Shown in pieces: positions 1 to 13,500 of a stretch of 64,000 nucleotides of DNA. The DNA comes from Tubulanus polymorphus (Eukaryota > Nemertea > Palaeonemertea > Tubulaniformes > Tubulanidae). The notes beneath the pieces were generated by a model, which ran no database searches, was not told where the DNA came from, and saw only the letters and a list, made by a program, of their open reading frames with translations. Made by a program: the position numbers and the translations under genes. The number at the start of each line of letters is the position of its first letter. Within the stretch, counting starts at the first letter, position 1. Where the stretch lies: NCBI RefSeq assembly GCF_964204645.1, contig NC_134031.1:10702501-10766500 (forward strand), read 5' to 3'.

Positions 1-1412
1 CTTAAATATTCAAAACTGAATATTTTGTGAAAATAGATCAGAATTTAGGTTAATTACGGAAAATATCAAAACTTACATAAAAAAGGCCCTAAAAAGCGGA
101 CACTTTCCACTTCTTTGCTAATCCTGTAAATACCGTAATGTATTCCTAATTAAACTTATTTCAATTAAAAACTTCTCTTTTTGGAACAGACACCGTATGA
201 CAGTATTAATGATACAGTCTCATTAATGAGACAGTATTAATATAGTACAGCATGTACATGTACATGTACATATGTATATTAGCTATGGATAATTTACTCT
301 GATGTCATCAAAAATGTTGCCAAACGTTTGCCGATCGTCTATCCATAAACGGTGTTGTAGCCGCTGGCCTCCGGCTGGCGTCATTGTCTAATTTTTTTCA
401 AGAATGTATTCTATAGGCAAAATAAAACAATGACAAGACAAATCCGAGCTAGGATTTCATTGAAATTGCCATATTAAGTTCGGGATACTAAATAAGATAG
501 CCTACTCCATTATAATCCTCATAACGAACAACTGTAAGCGAAGAAACTGTAAACTAAGAACAGCACGAAGGTCAGAAGAATTGCTCGCCCTTTTGTGACT
601 CCCATAACTACGTCAGAGGCACTGAAATTCCTGGAAATTCTAAGAATTTCCCATATTCATGTCAGAAACATGAATATAGGTCAATGCAAGTAACTTGAAG
701 AAAGCGAAGAATTTTTCAATGATTTTAGCAATTTTCTCGGAAAATATTGCATCATCCGTTCAAAGCTTACAGGCTAGACCTCCGCGCATCAATTCAAATT
801 GCTTCAAGATAAAAGACAACCCCGTAAGTATTACCACTAAATTTTGTGCCCCAATTTAACATACTCCTTGGCAGACTGCCAACCAACACCGATAACATAG
901 GCAAACCAAAAATGGGGCTACGCGAAGAGAACGAAACAGTCTATCAAGGCCGTATCACTCAGAAGCATCCACACCACAGTCCTCACTCACACATCACGTA
1001 CACACTTATTGAACAGATGAAAAGAAATAGAAAATGTTTACACAATTTATATATTAACATGTTTGTATGGAATAAAATGGAAATAAATAAAAAATAAATA
1101 AATATGCTTGAAGGTATGTTCGCTTTCCAATCTTCAAATTGATTCTGGGAGAGTAATCCATAAAAGAGGACCAGATATTTTAACCGATGATTTACATACT
1201 GCTTACATCATCAAGCAAAACAAATTAATTGCAACAATTGCAGTCAATGGAACTATTCGTGATATGGGTAATCATTCTAAAAGAATGGACTCAACTTATA
1301 TCTGACAAATTGTATTGAAAAATAATTTAGACGTGCATGTTATTTTCAGTTGGTCAAGGAAGGGTAACCATACGTATATTTTGTTTTTACCTGATAGTAG
1401 TCAATTACTTAC
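1..1412. other. UBR4 intron, repeat-rich, no exon found
   Basis: No UBR4 exon is visible here. The segment near 590-690 shares wording with 14150-14250, so it is probably dispersed repeat. A plus-strand open frame at 846-1097 ends in an A-rich run with AATAAA-like words. I recognise no product in it. Confidence 0.5.
247..270. repeat. GTACAT simple repeat
   Basis: About four tandem GTACAT hexamers occur, followed by alternating TATGTATAT. Confidence 0.85.
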
Positions 1413-1519
1413 GTCCATTTGTTGAATAAAAGTTCTCGAAAGCTTTCTTTCCAAGTGGTTTTTCAAGGTGATTTTCCATGAATTTCAGAACATCATGAAA
1501 TATTTTCTCATCAAGATTG
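1413..1519 (-). CDS. UBR4: UBR4 window exon 18 (last in the window)
   Basis: The acceptor is TTTTTTCTACAG and the donor is GTAAGT. It reads CNLDEKIFHDVLKFMENHLE with exon 17 and ends FENFYSTNG in phase 1. The next exon is not in the 1.4 kb to its left. Confidence 0.89.
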
Positions 1520-4500
1520 CTGTAGAAAAAAAATGAACGCTCATATTGGCCAATTACAGTTACATGATAAGAATCATTTCATCATCAGACGATAGGAAAT
1601 GAAGTCGTAGCAAAATATTGAGAGGTCATTATACTAGTTTCAGCATACTATGCACAATGAATAGCTCAATTAATAAAATCATTTACTTACCATGATTTTT
1701 TTGAGAACCGAGTCAATAACTGGTAGCATTTCTCGATAACGTATTCGTACATCTTCATATTAAACAATTCCTCATCAACTGGTCCAAGAATCCGTTCTAG
1801 TGTCACCACAGTCTAAACATAGATGAGCAATTATGTCAAATTCTTTAGATGAAAAATGAAAAGACAGATGTTTGTTGCTTACACATACGCCCACGCACAG
1901 ATTCAAAGAAGACTGAATTCATACAAAAATACAACTTACATAGTCAGCAAGATGCTCAGTACAGGTATCAAATATGAGAGGAAATAACACATTCACCATT
2001 TCAAGATTATTACTGTCATCAGGACACCAGCTGCAAAAGTCAAAGACCAATATGTATAATTCATGCAATGTTTATATCTATCATTCATAAGGTAGAAAAC
2101 CTAAGACATAGATTGATGCAACAAATTATTGCACAAGATATTCAATAAAAAGAAATAACCAATTTTAAGAACTAGGGGTCGAGAAACACCATGCCCACTT
2201 GGTGAAATGCTAGACAATCTGACGAGTTCATTATTCCAACATCCCCTGGTCAACAATACAGTAATCAATCAAGGATAAAACGAACCACTACCATAGAAAT
2301 GGTCATGAGCTCCTATTTTTCAGTTGATTGTGAAAATAATTGAGGTAACTTATAACCAGCGTTGTGGGTCGCAATAACTGTTGACCAGGGACGGCTAAAG
2401 GCTGAGACAAGACCGGGAGCCTAAGAGAGTAACAAGTCCGAACACGTTGGTTTCTTGATGCTAACTGATATTTATTCTGTACTACACTTAACACAAACTA
2501 AAAATAGGTTACAGTCTCTGTTCTTGGCCACCCAGGGGTCAGTTACTATGGCCGGCATCTGGCATGGATTAACTATCTTACATAACGGCCCGCCGAAATA
2601 CCCTCAGAATTAACCACAGATTGTGTTGACAAAATATGCGTAGGTACCATGTTATTCCGTTATTCAAGGCTCTCTGTTGACCATACACAAACCAATGACC
2701 TTGAAACTCACCACAATCATTGAACATGTCATTAGCTACAATTTAGCGATTGAACGCCGAAAAATAAAGCATACATCCTAATATAAATGGTTATATAGCA
2801 GCGATAACGGGTTTCTGCCTAACTGGTTCATATATCGCACTTGGAAGCGTCATTCATATAATTCTAATCAGTCCATAACATATGACTTAAGAAGCGCAAC
2901 CTGGGTCAACGATATGCTCGATATGTGAATCCAACTACATATAAGGGCTACCACGTAAAAAGTATTGATGTTCCAAAATGGCTAAGTAACTGAAGATATG
3001 GTTCTTTCAAATTCCCCTGGTGGCAGTTGCATGAACTAGTCTGTCTGGTACAAAATGGCAGCGATAGATGAAACAAAAACGGGAAATGACGGATCGGCAC
3101 TTATATCAGTCCGATTACGTGATTTGCGAAAACAAAATGGCGGCTATTTGAATCGCTCATATATGAATCAGATAGCGAGAATTGACGGGTACCGACCATT
3201 GAGAGTCCGAATCCGTGATTTATGGTTGAGTTGACGCTCAAGGTCGTAACTTTAGGCTTTTCGGGGTGCACTTTTATCAATGGATGATGTTTCTCTGCAT
3301 TATTCTTGTCGCTGTTTAGACCCGGTAATTATGCGGGATTAATTCATAATAAATTACTATACGCAAATTCGAAATGGTCAGGCGCTGAGTTATATTTCTG
3401 ACAGAATTGAAAATTACGTCTATAAGCTGTTAGAAGTCGAATCTGAGAGGAGTTACATTTTACGAATAATCTTTGGCAGGAAAGTGGAAAATTTATAATA
3501 ATAATCAACAGAATTACAAGAGGGTTTCTGTGAAAGCAGCAGAAACCCTAAATATTAGGTAATTCACCATTCAATGCCCCCGGTGACTTCCTGCAGAAGC
3601 AAATGACTCATGTTCAAATGATGGAACAAATGCTCACATAACTAGAAAGACACTTTTTAATAGGACGACAGAGAAATTAAAACTCAAACTCAGGGTGAAG
3701 ATGAGTTAATTTGGTTGGTAAGGCTTACACACTGAAGTGCTTTTTAAGCATGTTTGCAAGTCAGGTCCAAATGAAGTTTCGCTGTATTAAACAAAGAGTT
3801 GAGATTATACGCAAGATTGCATATGTAATTCACAAATAGCTCAAAACATATAAGACACTTACTTAGATAAATCTCCACAGAATCTAACTAGAGATTGAAG
3901 GGCGTGTTTCAATGAACCTTGAATGCTATTGTTCGTCTGTGCTGAAAGTGCGGACAGATGCGCGACTAGAACTGCATCTACATAACTTTCAGATGGTATA
4001 ATGTCATTGGCAAACGCATTCCGCTAAAATGTAAAGAAATTACATGATTAATAAATTTTCATGGTTATAAACAAAGCAAAAAGTTTGACAATCAGTCTTC
4101 AATCAGTAGGGCTGAGCAGAAACTGCAAGGCAGGGCAAGGGAGAATCCACGCTTTGTCAATAGGGATCGCCAGCGATTTCCCATGACTAGTTACTTTCTG
4201 AGGATCACTTAATATGTGAAGTGGTGCCAGTCATCACATCAGGTTAGAATCCAAACAATGCAATAATCAAATTTCTACAGCTCACTTCATTTTGCCTGTT
4301 GACACAGAAAACATGTTATCGCTGTCATAGAATCCTAAAATTAATATCTTACATATATATGAGTGTTTGTCGCCTTCGACAGTGGCTTAAACATTGTATT
4401 CTAACAACAATCAGTTGGGCAATGTAGGGGTAGGGAACATAGCCACTCACCAATACTGTATATGTTGTAAATATCGTGTTTTTTCCAGCTCAATGAGCGT

Positions 4501-7500
4501 TGTTCTCGGTACAAAATAAAGAAATTAAATCAAATAAGAAACTAGAGAGATACTTTTTAATAGGACGACGGAGACAAAGAAATTAAAACTCGAAATTCAA
4601 GGTGAAGCAAGTTAAGTTGGTTGGTAAGGCTTACACACTGAAGTGCTTTTCAAACATGTTTGCAAGTCAGGTCCAAACGAAGTTTGACTGTATTAGACAA
4701 AGAGCTTATAGTCAACATACAACGCAAGTTTAAGGTATTACAGATATTTAAGGCAAAACAGAGCAGTTGGCAGTTGCGGTCTCTTAGAAGTGGAACCATT
4801 GTCCGCGTAAGTTCGTTGTTCTTTTGTCCGGGATAAATTGCCCCTTTATAACCTATCGTCGGAGCGTAAATCATCCTTTAAGGTGGTATTAGAGATTTAG
4901 AAGACAGGATCGTTACACTGGTGGCAGCGTTAATGGGATTAGAGAGCCTTACAGCCGTATTATTGAGTTGAATCGCTACCCTTTGTTTTTCGTGAGTAGT
5001 CTGTCTGACCTACTTCCTTACGACTGCGGTATCGCGGATACTCTTCAGTAGTTAAACCGATGCTGTATGCTTGCTTCAATATAGCGGGAATAATTTCAGA
5101 CACTAACTTCAGTTTTGCACATAGGTTGATAGGTTCATAAAAAAACTTTTAGAATTTATCTTTAAATCAGTTTTTGTTCGGTATATACAATATATTCACA
5201 ATTAGGAATGTCTCATTCTGACCAAGATGCAGACCAACAGGGTGCGGCCCAGGAAGGGGTCCATCCAACTGCAGGTTTGGATGACTTTTTAAGCTCAATC
5301 ACCCAATATGTCTCGCGTAGCATAAAAAGGGAATCCGAATCTCCATCAGGGTCCAGGGAGGATGCCTGGGTAAAAGTCCTGTGCCCCAAAATGTACAGTA
5401 TGGGGCATAATTTTCTCGTCTTGTTAGAGCGTTCTGAGAGCTACTGCACATTGTCCGGTGTATGTAGTAGTGGGCTTAAGATACAACATTTACTAACGTA
5501 CCTGGACCACGAGTCATACCAGGCGGTTAAAAACCTCCGTCTTGCCCCATCCCTGGATTATAATAGTTTCGTTGAGGGGATAAAGGATCGTATGTCATTG
5601 ACACGGTCAGCTTCCGATTTCAAAATGATGTTGAAATCTCGAGAGCAGAAACCTCAAGAAAACATCGGGCACTATGCGGATGCATTGACAGAACTCGCAC
5701 AGAGCCCGTACCCAGGGGTGGATCACAGTTTGCAGGATGAGTTGGCACGTGACCAATTCTTGGCAGGTGTGGCGGTACCCTCGAGTGTAAGGGAGCAGTT
5801 GTACGTGGCTCAGCCACAGTCTCTATCGGAGGCTGTGTCATTGGCTCGAGGTCATGAGACTGCGCGGCGCCTGAGAGACACGAGTCCAGACCCCCTCGTC
5901 GACATGTAAATGAGGTGAAGGCCTGTCAGACGGATGAGTTACTTTCGGAACTCGTGGGCCTCATCAAGGGTTTGAATGTCAAGTTGGACGGCCAGGGTTA
6001 ACTCACAGACTCAGGCCAACTCCCAGGGGACACACATGCTGGCGGTGTCGAGAACCGGATCATACAGCGGATACATGTCCGCAGGTTACATGTCATACAT
6101 GTTCTGGTAGAGGTCACTATGCCAGGAACTGCCCCGGGAAACAGGGAAACGATTACAGGCGGTCCTCCAGGGCGCAAGGGAATCGCCGCCAATAGAGAGA
6201 CCCTCCACATATATGATGGAGAAATATCTGCCTCCACACCGTAGAATCCGGAAATATGTTCCTTCATCCGTGCATGATAGAGCCCAAATAGTAAATAGTT
6301 CAAAAATTGTAAATAGTTCATTAGACCCTTGCGTAAGGGAAATTGTTGGGAACGAAATTCTTGGTGGAACCGATACGACAGGTCGTACATATCTGGAAAA
6401 GCAGGCAACTCCAAATGTTTTAACTCCTTACCCAGATACCTCACTATCGGTCGGTCAACCGGATGATGGAATTTTGGATGGTCTTCCTCCGTGCCCAGAT
6501 AACTCTCTGTTGATAAAGTCACACAAAGATACGGTCTTAACCACAATAACAACTGACCAGCCAGATGTGTCAATAGGTTCGAGCTGCCCCGTGGCTGAGA
6601 GAATGATCTGTCGTGTCGATTTGAGAGACACTGGGCTTTACTGCTCTGGTGTCCTTAATGGTTCAACACGTACTTCTCTCTTAGACACCAGTGCCTCTGT
6701 GACTTTGTTGAAAACCTCTGTCTGGGAGAAGAGTCGTAGGACCGATCAGGGAAATCTGCTGCCAGTCGACTTCGAATTAGCCACTGCCTCGGGTGCGAAA
6801 ATGAAGGTTCATGGGGTGGCCAAGGTAGAGCTCCAGTTGGGAACCTGTAGATTCATGGACCACATGGTAATAGCCGATGACTTGGCTCAGGAGTGCCTGC
6901 TAGGTAGTGACTTCGTTGAACAGAATGGTTGCATTATTGATTACCCTGGTAGAGTTCTTGAGTGTGGCCTTACCCATGTACAATTGGAGACCAAGGTTGC
7001 ACGACCTAGTTGCTGTCGTTTGTTCCTGACCGAGACTTGTAATATTCCGGGAGGCCATGAAGTCATGGCCACTGCGTATTTCAAGCAGAGATATAGAGTA
7101 AATAACAATTTTGTTGGTATGGTTGGTCGAGGGAATCGTACTCCATGCCTGGCTGGCAAATCTCTGGTATGTCCCCGGGATGGGAAAATAACAGACCGCC
7201 TGGCGAATTTTTCAGATGACACCCTTAGGATTCGTCGAGGGGAGTTTGTGGGTATCTTCTCGCCTATCGAATCAGTCGATGTACTCACTGTGCAAGACAC
7301 TTCTGATATGTCGGAGACAGAGCTGCCTCAGCCCCAGCAGGATCCCACTGATTTAAAGGGTCTTTACGACGAACTAAACGTCGATAGTCTCGAAATTTCA
7401 GAGGGTGATCGGGAGGATTTGAAGAGGGTCCTAGTGCAGCATCAGGGTGCATTTCCTCGGGGGGGGGGGGGGGGGGGGGATTTTGATATTGGGTAGACAC

Positions 7501-10500
7501 CCCTCATTGAGTTTGAAATCGATACAGGGGAGCAGAAGCCGATTAAGCAGCGTCAACGACGTCTGCCGCCCCATTACAAGCAATTTGTTGAAGGGTACAC
7601 CGCAGAACTGTGTGACCGAGGACTTATAAGGCCATCCCAGTCGCCATGGGCTAGCCCAATCGTCCTAGCCAAGAAAAGTGATGGCAGTTTGCTTCTGTGC
7701 TGTGACTACCGGAAATTAAATGACGTCACCACTTAAGACAGTCACCCGTTGGGGCGAATAGAATCTACCCTCGAGGCACTTTCGGGATCGTAATGGTTCT
7801 CGTCTCTGGATCTAACCAGTGGCTACTGGCAAGTGCCGATCCAAGAATGTGACAAACCAAAAACAGCTTTCTGTTCTGAGAACCGTTTGTGGGAATGGAA
7901 TGTTATGCCATTCGGTCTCACAAATGCTCCGGCCTGTTTCACACGGCTCATGTCTTTGGCTCTCGACAAGGTGTCATGGAAAACAGCCTTGATCTACCTC
8001 GATGACATCATAGTACACTCTGCGGATGTGGTGTCCCACATTTCCAAGCTGTCCGAGGTATTCGGTCGTTTCGAAGCAGCAAATATGAAATTGAAGCCAA
8101 GAAAATGTCACCTCCTCCAAAAGCGGTTAAAATTCTTTAACATGTCGTGAGCAGGAACGGAAATGAAACTGACCGGGCAAAAATTGACAAAGTCCTAGGT
8201 TGGCCAGCCCCTACCAATGTATCAGAAGTACGAAGTTTCACTGGCCTCGTCACTTACCATTCTAGATTTATCAAGGGATATGCCGAAATGTGTAAACACC
8301 TCCACCTGCTCACAAAGAAGGGTCAGCCTTTCGAATGGGGTATCAGTCAGCATAGAGCATTCGAAGAAATTAAATCTGCGTTGACAAGCCCTCCGGTACT
8401 GGCTTTCCCTGACTTTTCGGAGGGATCGGGGAAATTCATAGTTGATTGTGATGCTAGTAACTGGGCTATAGGTTCAGTTCTTTCACAGTTGCAAGACGAT
8501 CACACAGAACGAGTAATAGCGTATGGGGGTCGAGTTTTGAGAAGCGGGGAGAACTATTGCGCCACGAGGCGAGAAATGCTTGCACTAGTCGAATCAATTG
8601 ATTATTTCCGCCACTACTTATTGGGTGGTAAGTTCCTTTTCCGGACCGACGACGCAGCCCTAAAAAGGCTTCGGTCATCCAATATTCAATCAGGCCAAGT
8701 CGCCCGCTGGAATGAAAGGCTGGCGTACTACGACTTCGACATCGAGCACAGGCCCAAGCGCAATCACCAAAACGCCGATTCACTCTTGCGGATTCCCAAG
8801 AGGGTCAAGCGTCATGGGGATTGCCCTAGTTACGGCGTCACCGGAACTCCAACAGTGTCGTTCGTGCAAACGATTGGTATGGGGGATGTCCTAAATCAGG
8901 TCGAGATTGGTGATGCTCAGGATACAGATGATGACATAAGAGTAGTCAAGGAATTAGTCCGAGGGTTTGCAAAAGCCAAACACTGATTCCCTGCGTCCGT
9001 ATGGTTCGAACGCGAGGATTCTTTAGGGCGAATTTGAACGCTTGGCTGTGGTAGAGAACCTGCTCGTTCTGAAACCACTGCCTGGTGCCAGATTAGGCAA
9101 AAACTGGGTAGTTCTGCCAAATGTGCTATAACCTAATGTCCTATCTCACCTCCATAATGGTATATCCGGTAGGCACTTAGGGACCACTAAGACAGAACGT
9201 AAAGTCCGCCAATGGTTTTGGTGTTTTGGACTGGCGAAGGCAGTCAATAGCTTTGTCAAGCAGTGCCGTAAATGTCAGCAATGCAAACACCCTCCTAAAC
9301 GTCCTAAAGCGCCACTGGTACCAACGCCAATCGGTAGGAGAGGACAAAGGCTGCATATCGACATTGTTGGCCCACTGCAACGAACAAAACGTGGGAACTT
9401 TTATATCATTGCGGTGCAGGACGCTTTCACCAAGTGGGTTGAGGCCTGGCCGGCGAGAAACCAGAAAGCACCAACAGTTGCCAGGAAGGTCGTGAACGAG
9501 TGGAGCACACGCTACGGATGCCCCGAAAGTATTCATTCGGACTGTGGATCCAATTTTGAATCTCGACTCTTCAGTGAGATGTTGAGCCTGCTCGAGATTG
9601 AAAAGACCAGAACGAGTCTCCAGAACAAGTCTATAAAATCAATGTTGACCACGACGGTGAATGACATGGGGAATGACTGGGACGAGAATCTTCAGTCCTG
9701 TTTGATGGCTTTTCGTTCCAGAGTGCAGGAATCAACATTTTTCATGACATTCGGCAGTGAGATGACCTTACCACTGGACGTTTTAGTTAGCCCTCCTGAA
9801 GAACCTGTCCACCTGACCAAGTTTAGCCAGGACATGTGTAGAAACCTGACTGAAGCTCATCAGAGAGTCCGTGACCGCCTTGGAAAAGCCGAATCCAGAA
9901 ATGAATTTGGAAAGCTCGGGATCCGAGGAGGAGTTAATTCCTGATCAGGTGGGGACTGACAATGAGCCTGTTCCGCAAGCAGCGGACATCGACCAAGTCG
10001 AAGTTCCAGCGATGCCTGCTGAGGTTTTCCAGGACAATCGCAGACAGCTTCGGCCTCAGAATGTTTTAAGACCACCAGAAAGATACCGCCAGTCCGCCAG
10101 GTCATGTGTCAGTTCATCGAAAGCATGCACCTGCTGTCAGCAGCGCTGGTCTAGGATAATGGACAAGGCAAAATGGCTAGAGAAAGGGAGATTATTGCGG
10201 GAGTGAGAGCACCTTCATGGTTAAATCTCTTAGAACGCATAACTTTAAAAATGTTTTGTCTCTACTTTCTTTTAAGGAACAGACTGAAATATGGAAACTT
10301 TTAGACTGGACGCCTTTGACTCCGAGACTAAGCGTTTGAAGGGTCAGCTCATCAAGGACGTGATAAAGCTGTACTCACGGGCTCAGGAGCCCCTATATGA
10401 ATTGAATGCGGGTGAGTTGGAGCAGTCATGTGTTGAACACCTTTACGACCCTTAAATGGTTGTGGTGGGTGTGGTGATTCAGGGAATTAAGGAAGCGGTC

Positions 10501-13500
10501 GCTTCATCAAAGAAATCGCCCAACCACCTCTCAACTAGCCCGTTTAAGATTCTGAAAAGGACCTTATCCAGGTTTGTTGAGCTGTACGGTGGAATGGGCA
10601 GCGTCGTTGAACCGAAATTTTCGGTATTGGGCAGTGCAGCGAAGGTCGGAGAGCTGAGGAGTCTTTTTACTTCTCAGTGACTCCATGTTCAAAGATTCCC
10701 GATCCACAAGCAAACTGTTCATCATTGTTCACCCTGGGGAGCGTCTGGAGCAGCTGGAGAAAGGGGTTAAAACAACACGAGTCACCTGTTGTGCGGTTAT
10801 TGTTAACCGCGGTATCAATCACGTCCGTAACTATGGCCAGACAACAGAGAGTATTTACTCGCTGTACGATGTTCTGGCCAGGAGATCCCCGTACCTTCCT
10901 CTGTTCCATCTTTGGTTGCCCAAAGCTCCTGTTATGAGGGGAAAACGAGAAACGGTGGTCCCCATAGACCGAATCAACACGCACTGGAAGAAAGCGGGAT
11001 TTCTGACCATAGACCACCCTGACCTGGAGGATGCGGACTTCAAGGGAATCCACTACCGTCGTTCGGCTATGGAGATCGTCACCTGGCATATCGTCACTGT
11101 AGTTAAGGGTCACTTGGGGATATGATATGGTAGTAGGGTGGGCACCGTGCAGCGGTTAAATCACCATACTCTCCTTTCATTACCCATAACTGGTTGCCCA
11201 GCTGACATGTTTTACCTCGAATTTTGGTACTGCCGTTGTTTTTGATTTTGATTTTTAGCTTACCTTGTTGATACGGAATCAGACTCATGTTGGAACCGTC
11301 TGCAGGAGGCCCAACCGACCTAATGAACCTTCTGTTATTTCAGCACGTAGGAACCTGCTGTTCACCGACCTAGGCAAGTGTGTTGATAATTGGGCGAGTA
11401 CCTTCAAACGGTTTAATTGCCTCTAATCTACCCCCAGTGGAACATAAGCGTATCAGTGGGTTGCGTTGGATGAATGGATTTATTGTGAATTACGAACTGT
11501 AAATACCGAATGTGTGTTGGCGTAACCCGTAGTTTATGACATTTTTGTAACGGACACTGAATATCGACATGATATATGAACTGTAAATACTGGACGTATG
11601 TGCAGTCGAAAGCTACGCTTACGACACTTTTAGGGGGGAGTGGTGTAACGGGTCTCGTACCCGTTATAATGTATATAGTTTACTGTCGGTAATTAGTGTA
11701 ATGTTTAGTGTAATATATCACCGCTAGGTGCGGTCTCTTAGAAGTGGAACCATTGTCCGAGTAAGTTCGTTGTTCTTTTGTTCGGGATAAATTGCCCCTT
11801 TATAGCCTATCGTCGGAGCGTAAAATATATATATAAAATATAGATTTCGTTGATGTTTCAATTATGTTCTAACAGTTCCGTTTCTTTAATTCAATAGTTT
11901 TAAAAAATTAAACATTTATGAGTCAATATGTAGTAAATTTCCACTTGTCACGATGTTTGATCTTCGGATGTATCCAGCCATCGGAATCAACACTTCCAAA
12001 ATACAGGTACAACGAATACTTGGGATGGGCTTTTAGAGAGTAATTTGTACAGGAACAGATGGCAAAATTATTAGATGCTCCCTTACTAACTACTTACCAT
12101 GACCACCGGATACTGTCTGCTCTTGGCACAATCGCCAAGAACCCATGAAATAGGTCAAGACCTTTTTGACAAATCAAGCGTAGGTTATCCGACTAGATCA
12201 GATTTGACTTGATGGCAGTCTACTGTATATGCATTATGATCAAAAATTAGGGGTCCAAGGACACCATGCCCACTTGGGAAGTGGTTTCAAATGCTCACTA
12301 ATCCAACAATTTCAATATTAAACACCACCTGGTGACCATATACAAAACCAATTACCTTGAAACTCACCACAATCATAGAATACGTCAGCAGCTACGATTT
12401 TGTAATTGATTGTGATAACTAAATATGCCTCGTTACCAATTCAATATGGAAATACTAATTAATTCTACCATTCAACGCCCCCTGATGACCTTATTACAAA
12501 ACTCAATGACCTTGAAACTCACAACAATCATTGAACATGTCATGAACTGCAACTTTGCAATTGATTATGGTAACAAAATATGCATAGGTAAAAATATAAT
12601 ATAAAAATACTTAGTTATTGTATTACTCAATGCCTCCTGGTGGCCATATACAAACAACAATGACCTTGAAACTCACCGAAATCATAGAACACGTTATGAG
12701 CTACAACTTTCCAATTGATTGTGGTAACACAATATGCTTAGGTATCAATATAATGTGGTAAAACTTTTTCCCACCTACGAATGAGTACTGATTACACCAA
12801 GATGGCCATCAATTGCGCCATAATTGGTCGAACAAAAATAAAGGGTTTCCAGTGGTAAGGCCAGGATAAAAAGAAGTATTAAGAAGGACTTCTTCGGCAA
12901 TTTTAGACCCAAAAGAGGGACATTTTGACTCGGAAAGAGGTACTTTCCAGTAAAATTAGGGCCCATAATGGAGCATTTTGACAATACCTTTGCCGACATA
13001 CTAGTCGTGTAGACCAGTCATACATTTCAGGGTAATTCCATGACACTTTCCTGCATATTCAATTTTATGGCAACTGAATTACCAGGTCTGAGTAAAAAAA
13101 TTCAACAGTCGAATTCGCGACAAATTTATGTGCGACAATACATAAAAATCTAATTTGGAAGGACTTTTTTATCGAAACGAAGGACTCAGTGTCAAAAAGA
13201 AGGACAAAGATGATGTTTGTCCAAACTTTTCCAAAAGAAGGACTTGGAAGGACCGCTGGAAACCCTGATATAAAATATAACTGGAAATACCTGTTTCAGG
13301 TCTATAACATCCCTTTCCAAAGAATACCCATCACAAATTGCAATGAGAAATGGCAATCCAGTGGGACGCTACAGGACTCAGAATTCGGGCCAAAATTGAC
13401 ATGTTTGGGCACTAAAATGGTCATAGGACAGCCATCTAGAGTCCGATCAACCTAATTTTTCTTATGCTGATGGGCCATTGGGAGATTCAAATATATGCAA

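Larger units (their letters stand above)
4775..11824 (+). mobile_element. Ty3/gypsy retrotransposon copy, defective, with RNA-like ends
   Basis: The order is gag, protease, reverse transcriptase, RNase H, integrase, then a third ORF. It lies antisense in UBR4 intron 4024-14852. The left end consists of R plus U5 only and the right end of U3 plus R only. Multiple frameshifts and stops, a 21-G run and loss of the integrase Glu segment make it inactive. Domain order (RT before integrase) and protein style are those of Metaviridae (Ty3/gypsy). Confidence 0.93.

Noticed and set aside
846-1305. Two plus-strand open frames left of UBR4 exon 18
   Set aside because: They are short, partly A-rich, one starts at TTG, and they have no motif or splice context. 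They are probably chance frames in repeats.
1413-4023. First impression that the minus-strand exons belonged to another large HEAT-repeat protein such as DNA-PKcs
   Set aside because: The collinear landmarks across 18 exons fit UBR4 specifically and nothing matched DNA-PKcs.
5620-7500. Minus-strand open frames opposite gag and pol (for example 5998-6573)
   Set aside because: They are shadows of the plus-strand gypsy genes, with no recognisable domain of their own.
10291-11125. The third gypsy ORF as an envelope gene
   Set aside because: It has no signal peptide, membrane helix or cysteine pattern of a fusion glycoprotein. The visible motifs fit an SGNH hydrolase instead.
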